Positions 18,116 through 27,500 of a stretch of 64,000 nt of DNA are shown one piece after another. The notes under the pieces are model-generated. The model worked only from the letters and a program-made list of their open reading frames with translations, was not told where the DNA came from and did not search any database. Numbering within the stretch: position 1 is the stretch's first letter; the number at the start of each line of letters is the position of its first letter. Origin of the DNA: Marixanthomonas sp. SCSIO 43207 (GTDB lineage: Bacteria > Bacteroidota > Bacteroidia > Flavobacteriales > Flavobacteriaceae); assembly GCF_019904255.1 (NCBI RefSeq), contig NZ_CP063203.1, positions 1,116,001-1,180,000 of the forward strand, in the 5' to 3' direction. A program made the position numbers and the translations under genes.

Positions 18116-18816
18116 TTTAAAATTTCAGAAACTTTCGTCAGTAATTGATCAACAAACTTCTTATAAGCAACTTTGGAAGGGTGTAATCCATCTGAAGCTA
18201 CTAAAGATTTATCTTTTAATCCATTCCTGGTAATGGGTGTGATGTTTTCAAAAGCAACGCCTTTTTGGTTAGCTATTTTCTTTGCAAAAGCGTTGTAGTT
18301 ATCAATTTCTTCTGAAATTTTATCAGGACTCTCTTTTGTCTGTCCAAAAGGTGTAAAGGCATAATCAGGAATAGAAACTACCACAACGCGCTCTTTATTT
18401 CCGTTTGCAAATTCAATAGCCTTATCTAATAAAATAGGAAACTCATTTTCATAAACTGAAAAATCTTTTCCTTGATATTGGTTGTTTACGCCTATTAAAA
18501 GTGTTACCAAATCATAGTTGTTTATAAGATTTTCTTTTGAAATCCCATTCAGTAAATCACGAGTAGTCCATCCGGTAGTAGCTATTATTTTTAAATCTAT
18601 TTTTTTATTAAAATTGCTACTTATTTTATCTTTTAACTGCTCCGGAAATCTACACGTATCACAAACACTTTCACCAATGGTGTAACTATCTCCTAAGGCT
18701 AAATAGCTATAGCTTGAATTGGTTTTCTTTTTCTGAACGCTATTTTTTTGAACTGAACAATTTAAAAATAAAAGACTACCAAGAGTAAATGCTAGCAAGT
18801 ATATTATTTGTTTCAT
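18112..18816 (-). CDS. SGNH/GDSL hydrolase lipoprotein
   Basis: A 234-residue esterase-like lipoprotein. The signal ends at Cys20 (LFLNC). Block I is LGDSYTIGE with the nucleophile Ser44, the oxyanion Asn is in LIGVNNQYQG and the catalytic Asp/His pair is in SDGLHPS. The substrate is unknown. Lies 27 bases after the phosphoesterase gene on the same strand, so they may be co-transcribed. Confidence 0.85.
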   Translation of the reverse strand: MKQIIYLLAFTLGSLLFLNCSVQKNSVQKKKTNSSYSYLALGDSYTIGESVCDTCRFPEQLKDKISSNFNKKIDLKIIATTGWTTRDLLNGISKENLINNYDLVTLLIGVNNQYQGKDFSVYENEFPILLDKAIEFANGNKERVVVVSIPDYAFTPFGQTKESPDKISEEIDNYNAFAKKIANQKGVAFENITPITRNGLKDKSLVASDGLHPSKVAYKKFVDQLLTKVSEILN

Positions 18817-18843
18817 AAGTGTTTTTATTTACGTGATGTTACA

Positions 18844-19740
18844 TCATTCGGTTTTATAATCAATTAACTTTTGTGGTCCTTCCAATAAAATTCTCACCAC
18901 TTTTAATGTGCCGTCTTCGGTGGTAGAAATTTGCCATTTGATAAGTGATATTTCTCCGTTTTCAATCTCTAAGCCGGTTATACTGCGAGGATGTACACAA
19001 CTACCGTCATTAAAATAAGCAATGTCACCCGGTTCGGGAAACCGTGGCCGATGAGTATGTCCTGTAATGGTAAAAATGTTTTTATTGTCAATAATCCATT
19101 TTTTGGTTCGGCGTTCAACCTTTATGAGTTCTTTATAGTTACGTGCAGGACTAGTAGGGTCACCAATGCCAAAAACTTGTAATGGTCTCCATAATGCTCT
19201 AACCAAAAACCTGTTAAACTTCCAGCCGTGATAATTCATCCAATCGGCTTGATGACCGTGAAACATAAATATTTCTTGTTGGGTGTTTTCGTGTTTTAGA
19301 ACAAGTCCTTCTTTAAAGGTGATTTCAGGGAAAAGCGGATCATCTTTTCCAGTGACTTTATTAAAGTAGCTAAACAAGTTTTTTTCTACATACCGCTCAT
19401 TTTTATAAACCATGTCGTGGTTGCCTAATAATCTATATAATCGATTTTCGGCATAATATTTCCGAAGTAATTCAAAAACGTGTTGGTGTGCTTCAAATAT
19501 TGTTTGAAAAGCGCTATTCTCCCATAACTCGTCTCCATCGCCAAGCTCACAGTATGTAAAACCTTGTTTATAGTAATAATCTAAAGCGTGAAAGTAAATA
19601 TTGCGGTTATTGGCAAATTCATCTGCAAAACTGTTGTCTCCGCGATGACAGTCACTAAAAATGATAAATTTTGAATGGTCATTAAAAGAGATACGCTGCG
19701 CTGTGGTATAAGCATTCGTAATTCTTTTTTGGGAGGACAT
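18844..19740 (-). CDS. Calcineurin-like metallophosphoesterase
   Basis: A 298-residue soluble phosphoesterase. The five metal motifs are in order: FSDCHRGD, GDGDELWE, LGNHD, FHGHQADW and TGHTHRP. The DxH of motif I reads DCH. No signal peptide is visible, so it is cytosolic or peripherally membrane-bound. It resembles the LpxH-like group but has long inserts, so the substrate is uncertain. Confidence 0.82.
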   Translation of the reverse strand: MSSQKRITNAYTTAQRISFNDHSKFIIFSDCHRGDNSFADEFANNRNIYFHALDYYYKQGFTYCELGDGDELWENSAFQTIFEAHQHVFELLRKYYAENRLYRLLGNHDMVYKNERYVEKNLFSYFNKVTGKDDPLFPEITFKEGLVLKHENTQQEIFMFHGHQADWMNYHGWKFNRFLVRALWRPLQVFGIGDPTSPARNYKELIKVERRTKKWIIDNKNIFTITGHTHRPRFPEPGDIAYFNDGSCVHPRSITGLEIENGEISLIKWQISTTEDGTLKVVRILLEGPQKLIDYKTE

Positions 19741-19781
19741 TTGCTAATTCTTTTTTTTAAAGATACAATATGCCTTTGTTG

Positions 19782-20555
19782 CTAAGCAAGTTTATCACTT
19801 AAAATTTCTGTAAGTACTCCTTCCCACAATTGTTCTCTAGCTTGTAATGATTTTACAATAGTGCGCTCTACTTCGCGCCATTTTTTACCATCGTTGCCAC
19901 ACAGGTTTTTTACCATTTGCAAAGCCATAGGCCCATGTTCATCTTCATCAAGTTCTATGTGGCGGTCAAAGTAGTATTTAAATTCGGTTAAATCTTCTTT
20001 GGGAAAGTTTTGTTGAATTTTTTCTATAATTTCAGAAAACATTTCAGGTATCAAATCTTCTCTGCCAAATGTAAATGCTGCTGCTGTATTATGGGGTTTG
20101 TTCTCTTCAATTACTGAAAATGTATGCTTCAAAAACTGTTGCACTGCTTTGGGTAATGATGATTTTTCAATAGCATCAAAAACCGAATGGTTTTCTAAAT
20201 TTTTAAGAAATGAACGAATAGGCTTTGTATTAGCATTGGCTTTTTTCATGGCGTCCAGGTACATTTCAAAATGACTTTGACGCTTGCCTTTTAAATTTAT
20301 ATCTGTTTCTTCGGCTAACACAATTTCATTGATTAAATAACGTGTTTCAGGATCACCCTTTGGTACCCAAGGAACAGAAGTGCTTGTTAGGTTATTTTGC
20401 AATGATTTAAGCAATGACATAAAATCCCAAACTGCAAAAACGTGGTACTCCATAAAAGTTTGAAGATGCTGAGGGGTTTTTATTTCACTGTATAAGGGAT
20501 GTTGTAAAAGCGTATCGCGATAAGGTTTTATTCTTTTATTGATTTGGGTAATCAT
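19782..20555 (-). CDS. DUF3050 protein
   Basis: A 257-residue helical protein of the DUF3050 family. Conserved His and Glu residues stand out (EYHVFAVWDFM, EIVLAEETD, FDRHIELDEDEHGPMA), which resembles the metal sites of heme-oxygenase/TenA-like helical folds; that is inference. The open frame extends upstream to 20594 but that stretch is the terminator of the next gene, so the ATG at 20555 is taken. Confidence 0.85.
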   Translation of the reverse strand: MITQINKRIKPYRDTLLQHPLYSEIKTPQHLQTFMEYHVFAVWDFMSLLKSLQNNLTSTSVPWVPKGDPETRYLINEIVLAEETDINLKGKRQSHFEMYLDAMKKANANTKPIRSFLKNLENHSVFDAIEKSSLPKAVQQFLKHTFSVIEENKPHNTAAAFTFGREDLIPEMFSEIIEKIQQNFPKEDLTEFKYYFDRHIELDEDEHGPMALQMVKNLCGNDGKKWREVERTIVKSLQAREQLWEGVLTEILSDKLA

Positions 20556-20579
20556 GTGATGTCTTTTTTCAACAAAATT

Positions 20580-20609
20580 AAAAAGGCGCCACAATTCTGT
20601 AGCGCCTTT
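20580..20609 (-). terminator. Terminator of the acyl-CoA dehydrogenase gene
   Basis: On the minus strand GGCGC-TACA-GAATTG-TGGCGCC forms a strong stem followed by TTTTTAATTTT. It sits between the dehydrogenase stop (20633) and the DUF3050 start. Confidence 0.85.
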
Positions 20610-20632
20610 ATCAAAACTTTAATAGCTAGTTT

Positions 20633-21811
20633 TTACTTAAAAGCATTTTCACCAGTTATGTCCAATCCAGTAATTAATAAATGTATATCGTGTGTTCCTT
20701 CGTAAGTTATAACACTTTCTAAGTTCATCATGTGGCGCATGATACTATATTCTCCGGTAATTCCCATTCCGCCTAATATTTGTCTGGCTTCACGAGCTAT
20801 ATTAATTGCCATTTCTACATTATTACGCTTTGCCATAGATATTTGTGCCGAAGTTGCTTTCCCTTCATTTTTTAATTGGCCTAATCTAAGTGCTAATAAC
20901 TGAGCTTTTGTGATTTCGGTAATCATCTCTGCCAGTTTTTTCTGTTGTAATTGAAAAGCTGCAATTGGTTTGCCAAATTGTACACGTTCTTTTGCATAAC
21001 GCAAAGCAGTGTCATAACAATCCATTGCTGCTCCAATAGCTCCCCAAGAAATTCCGTAGCGAGCCGAATCTAAACAACCTAATGGAGCGCCTAAACCACT
21101 TTTGTTTGGTAATAAGTTTTCCTTCGGAACTTTTACGTTTTGAAAAATCAACTCTCCCGTAGCACTTGCTCTCAAAGACCATTTGTTATGCGTTTCTGGA
21201 GTGCTAAAACCTTCCATACCGCGCTCTACAATTAAACCGTGAATACGACCTTCTTCATTTTTTGCCCAAACAACAGCTACATCACAAAAAGGTGAATTTG
21301 AGATCCACAATTTGGCTCCGTTCAATAAATAATGATCACCTTTATCTTTAAAGTTTGTAACCATTCCGCCAGGATTACTTCCATGATCCGGTTCGGTTAG
21401 TCCAAAAGATCCCATCCACTCGCCGGTAGCAAGTTTTGGTAAATATTTTTTTCGTTGCTCTTCTGTTCCATATTTCCATATAGGATACATTACCAAAGAT
21501 GATTGTACTGAAGCAGTAGAACGTACGCCACTATCACCACGCTCAATCTCTTGCATGATAAGACCGTAGCTTATTTGGTCTAGTCCTGCACCTCCATATT
21601 CTTCGGGAATATAAGGTCCAAAAGCGCCTATTTCGGCAAGACCTGGAATAATTGATTTTGGAAATTCTGCGTTTTGCGCTGCTTCTTCAATAATTGGCGA
21701 AACATCACGCTTTACCCAATCCCTTGCAGAATCGCGAATAAGTTTATGTTCTTCGGTTAATAAATCGTCAATATTGTAATAATCAGGAGCTTCAAAAAGA
21801 TCTGGTTTCAT
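20633..21811 (-). CDS. gcdH: Glutaryl-CoA dehydrogenase-like acyl-CoA dehydrogenase
   Basis: A 392-residue flavoenzyme. It carries the acyl-CoA dehydrogenase signatures GSFGLTEPDHGSNPGG, the FAD-binding KLWISNS segment and the catalytic Glu in TYEGTHDIH near residue 375, the position used by glutaryl-CoA dehydrogenases. The N-terminal LFEAPDYYNIDDLLTEE also fits GcdH. It would oxidise and decarboxylate glutaryl-CoA from lysine or tryptophan breakdown, passing electrons to ETF. Own promoter and terminator. Confidence 0.9.
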   Translation of the reverse strand: MKPDLFEAPDYYNIDDLLTEEHKLIRDSARDWVKRDVSPIIEEAAQNAEFPKSIIPGLAEIGAFGPYIPEEYGGAGLDQISYGLIMQEIERGDSGVRSTASVQSSLVMYPIWKYGTEEQRKKYLPKLATGEWMGSFGLTEPDHGSNPGGMVTNFKDKGDHYLLNGAKLWISNSPFCDVAVVWAKNEEGRIHGLIVERGMEGFSTPETHNKWSLRASATGELIFQNVKVPKENLLPNKSGLGAPLGCLDSARYGISWGAIGAAMDCYDTALRYAKERVQFGKPIAAFQLQQKKLAEMITEITKAQLLALRLGQLKNEGKATSAQISMAKRNNVEMAINIAREARQILGGMGITGEYSIMRHMMNLESVITYEGTHDIHLLITGLDITGENAFK

Positions 21812-21833
21812 GGTTTTATTTTTTATAGGAATA

Positions 21834-21841
21834 CAAATGTA
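21834..21841 (-). promoter_or_regulatory. -7 promoter box for gcdH
   Basis: TACATTTG on the minus strand about 22 bases before the start; exact TAnnTTTG match. Confidence 0.5.
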
Positions 21842-21861
21842 GAAATCACCGCTTTAACCTC

Positions 21862-22581
21862 CTACATTTTAAGGTAAAAATCGCGCACTAAGTTTTGATA
21901 CGCCATTGTATACTGGTGACGACTTGTTTCAATGGTAAGTTTTTCAAGGCTAGGGTTGTTTTTTTGAAATGAAAACTCAATCAAACTACGCTTTTCTTCT
22001 GAATTTTCAGTGCCTCGTACCCTACATATACGATTGGGAAAAAGCTTAGCGTTCTTAGCCATTTCAATAAAGGCTGTTTCTTCTTTCTTCGGAATTATAG
22101 TTGAAAAAAAACCTCTTTCTGAAAGTAATACAGAAACAGAATGTATTAAATGTTCAAAGGGTAACGCTTCGGTAAATCGAGCTGTGTCTCTTGATATATT
22201 TCCTGAGGTGTAGTCTTCAGAATAAAACGGCGGATTTGAAACTATTAAGTCATAAGGAGTTTCATTAGCCATTTCTTCGGTAAATTCATCGAGTGAAGCG
22301 TGATAACAAAATAAGCGATCACCCCAAGGAGAGGCTTCAAAGTTTTCTACACATTGTTCATATGCGTTTTCATCAATTTCTATTGCATCAATAAGCTCTG
22401 CAGTGCTACGTTGAGCCATTTGCAAAGCGATGATTCCTGTTCCCGCTCCTATATCAAGTATTGAAGAAGGATTGCTGTGTAAGCTTGTCCAAGCGCCTAG
22501 TAAAACGCCATCTGTGCCAATTTTCATTTCGCAGCGATCTTGCTGTACAGTAAATTGTTTAAAATGAAAAGGCTTGTTCAT
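21862..22581 (-). CDS. trmN6: tRNA1(Val) (adenine-N6)-methyltransferase
   Basis: A 239-residue SAM-dependent methyltransferase of the YfiC family, which modifies A37 of tRNA-Val. It has the TDGVLLGAW start, the SAM loop LDIGAGTGIIALQMAQ and the N6-adenine catalytic motif SNPPFY. An upstream ATG at 22599 overlaps rimM; the ATG at 22581 lies one base past the rimM stop and matches the family start, so it is used. Third gene of the rpsP-rimM-trmN6 unit. Confidence 0.88.
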   Translation of the reverse strand: MNKPFHFKQFTVQQDRCEMKIGTDGVLLGAWTSLHSNPSSILDIGAGTGIIALQMAQRSTAELIDAIEIDENAYEQCVENFEASPWGDRLFCYHASLDEFTEEMANETPYDLIVSNPPFYSEDYTSGNISRDTARFTEALPFEHLIHSVSVLLSERGFFSTIIPKKEETAFIEMAKNAKLFPNRICRVRGTENSEEKRSLIEFSFQKNNPSLEKLTIETSRHQYTMAYQNLVRDFYLKM

Positions 22582-22582
22582 A

Positions 22583-23107
22583 TTAAAGGTATAATTCAAT
22601 CAACCCTTCTGGTGCCGTAATAAGTATGTCTTTTTTGTCACGATCTACTTTGTTGATTAAATCGTCGTTGATAGGAATAAGAACTTGCTTATTGTTATGT
22701 TCAATTTCGAAGAGGGCTTGAGGTGTGTTGTCATTTACACCAGTGATGGTTCCTACCAAGCCAAAGCTTGAATCGGTTACCGTAAAGCCGATAACTTCAT
22801 GAAAATAAAATTTATTTCCACTTAGTTTGGGTAGCATATTTAATGGCAAATACAATTCTGAGCCTAAAAGATTATCTGCTTCTGTTTCATTAGTTATGCT
22901 CTCAAACTGTATGCGCAGCAAACTAGATTTATGTAAAGAAAGTGATTCAATAAAAAATGGAATCAAATTTTTGTTGTAATCAACAAAAACCGATTCCATT
23001 TCCAGAAAATCTTCGGGATTGTCAGTATCTAATTTTACCAACAACTCTCCCTTAAAGCTGTATTTTTTAACGATCTTGCCTAAGTAGAAACAAGCTGACT
23101 TTTGCAT
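22583..23107 (-). CDS. rimM: 16S rRNA maturation factor RimM
   Basis: A 174-residue protein that binds bS19 and helps assemble the 30S head. It starts MQKSACFYLGKIVKKYSFKG, followed by the N-terminal barrel and a PRC-barrel domain with FYFHEVIGFTV and EHNNKQVLIPIND. The longer open frame to 23224 runs into rpsP and is basic low complexity, so it is rejected. Thirteen bases downstream of rpsP, the order seen across bacteria. Confidence 0.94.
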   Translation of the reverse strand: MQKSACFYLGKIVKKYSFKGELLVKLDTDNPEDFLEMESVFVDYNKNLIPFFIESLSLHKSSLLRIQFESITNETEADNLLGSELYLPLNMLPKLSGNKFYFHEVIGFTVTDSSFGLVGTITGVNDNTPQALFEIEHNNKQVLIPINDDLINKVDRDKKDILITAPEGLIELYL

Positions 23108-23120
23108 CGTTAGGCTACGC

Positions 23121-23642
23121 TTATTCTTCTTCTTTTGCAGCTTCTTCAGCAGCTTTTGCTTCAGCTTCAGCTTCTGCTTTGGCTTCTTCTTCGGCAGCTT
23201 TTGCCTCAGCCATACGTGCATCACTAATTGCTTTTTCAGCGGCTAATGCTTCAGCTTTAGCTTTTTCATCAGCTTCAGAAAGCTTTGAGCGTTTGTTTTC
23301 AACTTTCTCAGCTTTTTCCTCAAGCCAAGCATTGAATTTTTTTTCAGCTTCTTCTTCGGTTAACGCACCTTTACGAACACCACCTGCAAGGTGATTTTTA
23401 AGCAATGCACCTTTGTATGAAAGGATAGCTCTTGCTGTGTCGGTAGGTTGAGCACCGTTTTGAAGCCAGGTTACAGCGCCGTCAAGGTCAAGCTCGATGT
23501 GAGCTGGATTCACATTAGGATTGTAAACACCTATTTTTTCTAAGTATTTACCATCTCTTTTTGCACGGCTGTCTGCAGCCACGATCCAGTAATAAGGTTT
23601 TCCCTTTTTACCGTGTCTTTGTAATCTGATTTTTACAGGCAT
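23121..23642 (-). CDS. rpsP: 30S ribosomal protein bS16
   Basis: The first 80 residues are a standard bS16 (MPVKIRLQRHGKKGKPYYW, then YLEKIGVYNPN). The protein is 173 residues, about twice the E. coli length, because of a C-terminal extension very rich in Ala, Glu and Lys, typical of Bacteroidota. The frame stays open upstream to 23834, but the conserved start and the promoter box at 23691 place the start at 23642. Confidence 0.96.
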   Translation of the reverse strand: MPVKIRLQRHGKKGKPYYWIVAADSRAKRDGKYLEKIGVYNPNVNPAHIELDLDGAVTWLQNGAQPTDTARAILSYKGALLKNHLAGGVRKGALTEEEAEKKFNAWLEEKAEKVENKRSKLSEADEKAKAEALAAEKAISDARMAEAKAAEEEAKAEAEAEAKAAEEAAKEEE

Positions 23643-23656
23643 AGTAATTAATTTTT

Positions 23657-23671
23657 GGGGTTCCCGACCCC
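23657..23671 (-). promoter_or_regulatory. Hairpin in the rpsP leader
   Basis: On the minus strand GGGGT-CGGGA-ACCCC forms a GC-rich hairpin between the promoter box and the rpsP start, ending about 14 bases before the ATG. It stands out in this AT-rich leader and could control translation of the operon. Confidence 0.4.
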
Positions 23672-23690
23672 GGTTATAATTTTGAGTTTG

Positions 23691-23698
23691 CAAAGATA
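23691..23698 (-). promoter_or_regulatory. -7 promoter box for rpsP-rimM-trmN6
   Basis: TATCTTTG on the minus strand about 49 bases upstream of rpsP; exact TAnnTTTG match. Confidence 0.55.
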
Positions 23699-23946
23699 CA
23701 GTATTTTTTCTTTGAAAGTCAACTAAATATGGCTTTTTATTGCCTTTTAAAACATCGTTTGTACGAAGGATTAATTTTATGTCTTTTGTAAAAAAAAAAT
23801 TAGCTTCTGTAGGTTTTAACCTCAATAAAATCAATGGTTAAACTCTGTTAAAATGTTTTAAGCTTTGGTTAAACAGCCCTTCTAAAACTCTTAAACCTGG
23901 TATATTTATGTTGCTATAAAAGAAAAATTAATTAAAAAAATTGACT

Positions 23947-24393
23947 ATGTACACAGAAGAAATGACAAAAAAGATTAATGATTTACTTGAAAAAAATTAT
24001 GACGCAGAAAAAGGTTATAAGAAAGCTGCCGAAATAGTTGATAATAACAAACTCAAACAGTTTTTTGAAGAACAAGCACAAAATAGATATGATTTTGGTC
24101 ATACCTTAAAAGATGAAATTAAAAATATAGGTAGTACTCCTGATAAAGGAGGAAGTACCACAGGAGATTTACACAGAGCTTGGATGGATATAAAAAGCAC
24201 TTTTACTTCACAAGATGAAGAGGCAATTTTAAAAGAAGTTCAAAAAGGTGAAGAAGCAGCTGTAGAAGAATATACAAATGTAATAAATGATACTACGTTG
24301 CCACCAACTACCAAAACAATACTAGAGCAGCAGCGCAATAACGTTCAATCTGCATTACAAAATGCAAAAAATTTTGAAGTAGTTTTATCTTAA
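23947..24393 (+). CDS. DUF2383 (PA2169-type) four-helix-bundle protein
   Basis: A 148-residue soluble helical protein. EEMTKKINDLLEKNYDAEKG near the N-terminus and the ferritin-like spacing of Glu and His along the helices match the PA2169/DUF2383 family, often stress-linked in other bacteria but without a known reaction. A TTG two codons upstream is also in frame. Monocistronic with a strong terminator. Confidence 0.85.
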   Translation: MYTEEMTKKINDLLEKNYDAEKGYKKAAEIVDNNKLKQFFEEQAQNRYDFGHTLKDEIKNIGSTPDKGGSTTGDLHRAWMDIKSTFTSQDEEAILKEVQKGEEAAVEEYTNVINDTTLPPTTKTILEQQRNNVQSALQNAKNFEVVLS

Positions 24394-24414
24394 TACGTTG
24401 CTATGAGAAAGAAG

Positions 24415-24446
24415 AAAGGCCGGTTATTTTTCCGGTCTTTTTTTTT
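24415..24446 (+). terminator. Terminator after the DUF2383 gene
   Basis: AAGGCCGG and CCGGTCTT form an 8-base stem with an 8-base loop followed by a run of T. Confidence 0.85.
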
Positions 24447-24565
24447 GTGCATACGTTAATAACTTATGGCAACTTCTTCACCTAAAAACCGGCTGTTTTT
24501 TTATTTTTACTTTTTCAGAAAGTAAACTGAAAAACTCCCTTTTTTCCGAAATAACACCGACGCGC

Positions 24566-27500
24566 ATGTACCTTATTTTTGACACCGAAACTACCGGCTT
24601 ACCAAAACGCTGGGACGCCCCAGTAACCGATACAGATAACTGGCCAAGATGTATTCAAATAGCTTGGCAGCTGCACGATGAAATGGGTAACGTTATTGAG
24701 CATCAAGATTATTTGGTGCAACCCGATGGGTTTACCATTCCTTTTGATGCTGAAAAAATACACGGTATCTCTACAGAATTAGCACAAAAAGAAGGAGTTT
24801 CTCTAGCTGAAGTAGCCGAAAAATTTGCCAAAGCGTTATCTAAAACAAAATTTGTTGTTGGTCAAAATGTTGGTTTCGACTTAAATATTATGGGAGCCGA
24901 GTTTCACCGTTTAGAAATGCACAATCCACTGCCACAGTTACCGGTGTTGGATACCTGTACCGAAACCACGGCTCAACTATGTCAAATTCCTGGTGGACGA
25001 GGCGGTAAATTTAAATTACCTACGTTAACCGAGTTACACGAATTTTTGTTCAACGAGCCATTTGCTGAAGCACACAACGCAACAGCCGATGTAGAAGCAA
25101 CTACGCGTTGTTTTCTAGAACTTGTAAGAAGAAATATTTATACCGCTAAAGAGCTCGATGTTCAACCGGATTATTTCGAAAAATTTTCAGAAGAGAACCC
25201 AAAAGAGATTGAATTAATTGGCCTTAAACATATCAATCTTAAAAAAGCTTCAGAAAAAATAAGAAAAGAAATTGAGGCTCAAACTCAAACCGAAACTATT
25301 TCTTCTGAAGAGATTAAAGAAAACATTGCGACACTTGAAGAAACGGCATTTTCCCACCTTCATAATCATTCGCAGTTTTCTATTTTACAATCTACCTCGT
25401 CTACACAAGATCTAGTGCAAGCAGCAATTGAAAACGAAATGCCCGCAGTTGCTCTTACCGATACCGGTAATATGATGGGTGCTTTTCATTTTACAAAAGC
25501 CGTAAATGCCTATAATTCAGGTCTTTCAGAAGAAGAAAAACATAAAGAGTTAAAAGCAATTGTAGGTTGTGAGTTTTTTGTTTGTGAAGACCATCTTAAC
25601 AAAAACCATAAAGATAATGGATATCAAGTTGTGTTGCTTGCAAAAAATAAAAAAGGGTATCACAATCTTGCCAAAATGGCTTCCATTGCTTACACAGATG
25701 GTTTTTATTATGTGCCTAGGATTGATAAAAATGTTATAAAAAAATACAAAGAAAATATTATAGCCCTTACCGGAAGTTTATACGGTGAAGTTCCGGGGAA
25801 AATATTAAATGTAGGTGAACATCAAGCTGAGGAAGCGCTAATCTGGTGGAAAGAACAATTTGGTGAAGACCTATATGTTGAAATCATGCGTCATAATCAA
25901 GAAGATGAAAAACGTGTAAATACTGTCCTTGTAGAGCTTGCTAAAAAACACGAAGTAAAACTAGTAGCATGTAATAACACCTATTATATTCATAAAGAAG
26001 ATGCGAATGCTCACGATATTTTGTTATGTGTAAAAGATGGTGAAAAACAAGCAACCCCTATAGGTCGTGGTCGTGGATACCGTTATGGATTACCCAATGA
26101 TCAATATTATTTTAAATCACAAGAGGAGATGAAAAGCCTCTTTAAAGATTTACCTGAAGCGATTAGCAACATTTCAGAAGTGGTAAATAAAATTGAATCA
26201 TATACATTGGCTAGGGATGTATTGCTCCCAAAATTTAGCATTCCCGAAACATTTCAAGATCCTAGAGATGCTGAAGATGGCGGAAATAGAGGTGAAAACG
26301 CTTACCTAAAGCATTTAACTTTCAAAGGTGCAGAAAAACGCTACGAAGAGATTACACCCGAAATTGAAGAACGCCTCAATTTTGAGTTGAGCGTTATTGA
26401 AAACACAGGGTATCCGGGTTACTTTTTAATTACCGAAGATTTTATTCGCGAAGCTAGAAATATGGGAGTCTCTGTTGGTCCCGGTCGTGGTTCGGCAGCA
26501 GGAAGTGCCGTGGCATATTGTTTAGGAATTACCAACATAGATCCAATAAAATATGACTTACTTTTTGAGCGGTTTTTAAATCCTGACCGTGTAAGTATGC
26601 CAGATATTGATATTGATTTTGATGATGAAGGTCGAAGCAAAGTAATGGATTATGTTATTGAAAAATATGGAGCCAATCAAGTAGCTCAAATCATCACCTA
26701 CGGAACCATGGCTGCAAAATCATCTATTCGAGATACTGCTCGCGTGCTTGATTTGCCTCTTAATGATGCAGATAGGATTGCGAAGTTAATTCCGAATATG
26801 ACCAAATTGAATAAAATTTTTGGCTTATCAGAGCAGGAATTGCGTAGTAAATTTAGAAGTGATGAGCTACCTAAGGTTAATGAGTTGTTGAATCTTTCAG
26901 AAGGAGAAGATTTAGAAGCCGAAACCATTAATCAAGCAAAAATATTAGAAGGTTCGGTTAGAAATACCGGTATTCACGCTTGTGGAGTGATTATTACACC
27001 AGATGATATTACCAATTTTGTACCTGTTTCTGTAGCAAAAGATTCAGATTTATATGTGACGCAATTTGACAACTCTGTTGTAGAAAGTGCCGGTTTGTTG
27101 AAGATGGATTTCTTAGGGCTAAAAACGTTGACACTTATCAAAGATACGGTCAAAATTGTAAAACATAAACACAATATTGATCTTGATCCGGATAGTTTTC
27201 CGCTAGATGATGAAGAAACCTATAAACTATTCCAGCGTGGTGAAACTGTTGGAATATTTCAGTATGAATCTGCAGGGATGCAGAAATATATGAAAGAGCT
27301 GAAACCAACTGTCTTTGCAGATTTAATTGCAATGAACGCTTTGTATCGTCCAGGACCTTTGGAGTATATTCCCAGTTTTATTAGAAGAAAAAATGGAGAA
27401 GAAGATATAGAATATGATCTTCCGGCAATGGAAGAATACCTACAAGAAACCTACGGAATTACCGTCTACCAAGAGCAGGTAATGTTGTTGTCACAAAAGC

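Noticed and set aside
20556-20594. Upstream extension of the DUF3050 gene
   Set aside because: This stretch is the terminator hairpin of the dehydrogenase gene.
23121-23834. Longer bS16 start and basic N-terminal extension of RimM
   Set aside because: The family starts MPVKIRLQRHG and MQKSACFYLGK are clear, and the promoter box lies inside the longer rpsP reading.
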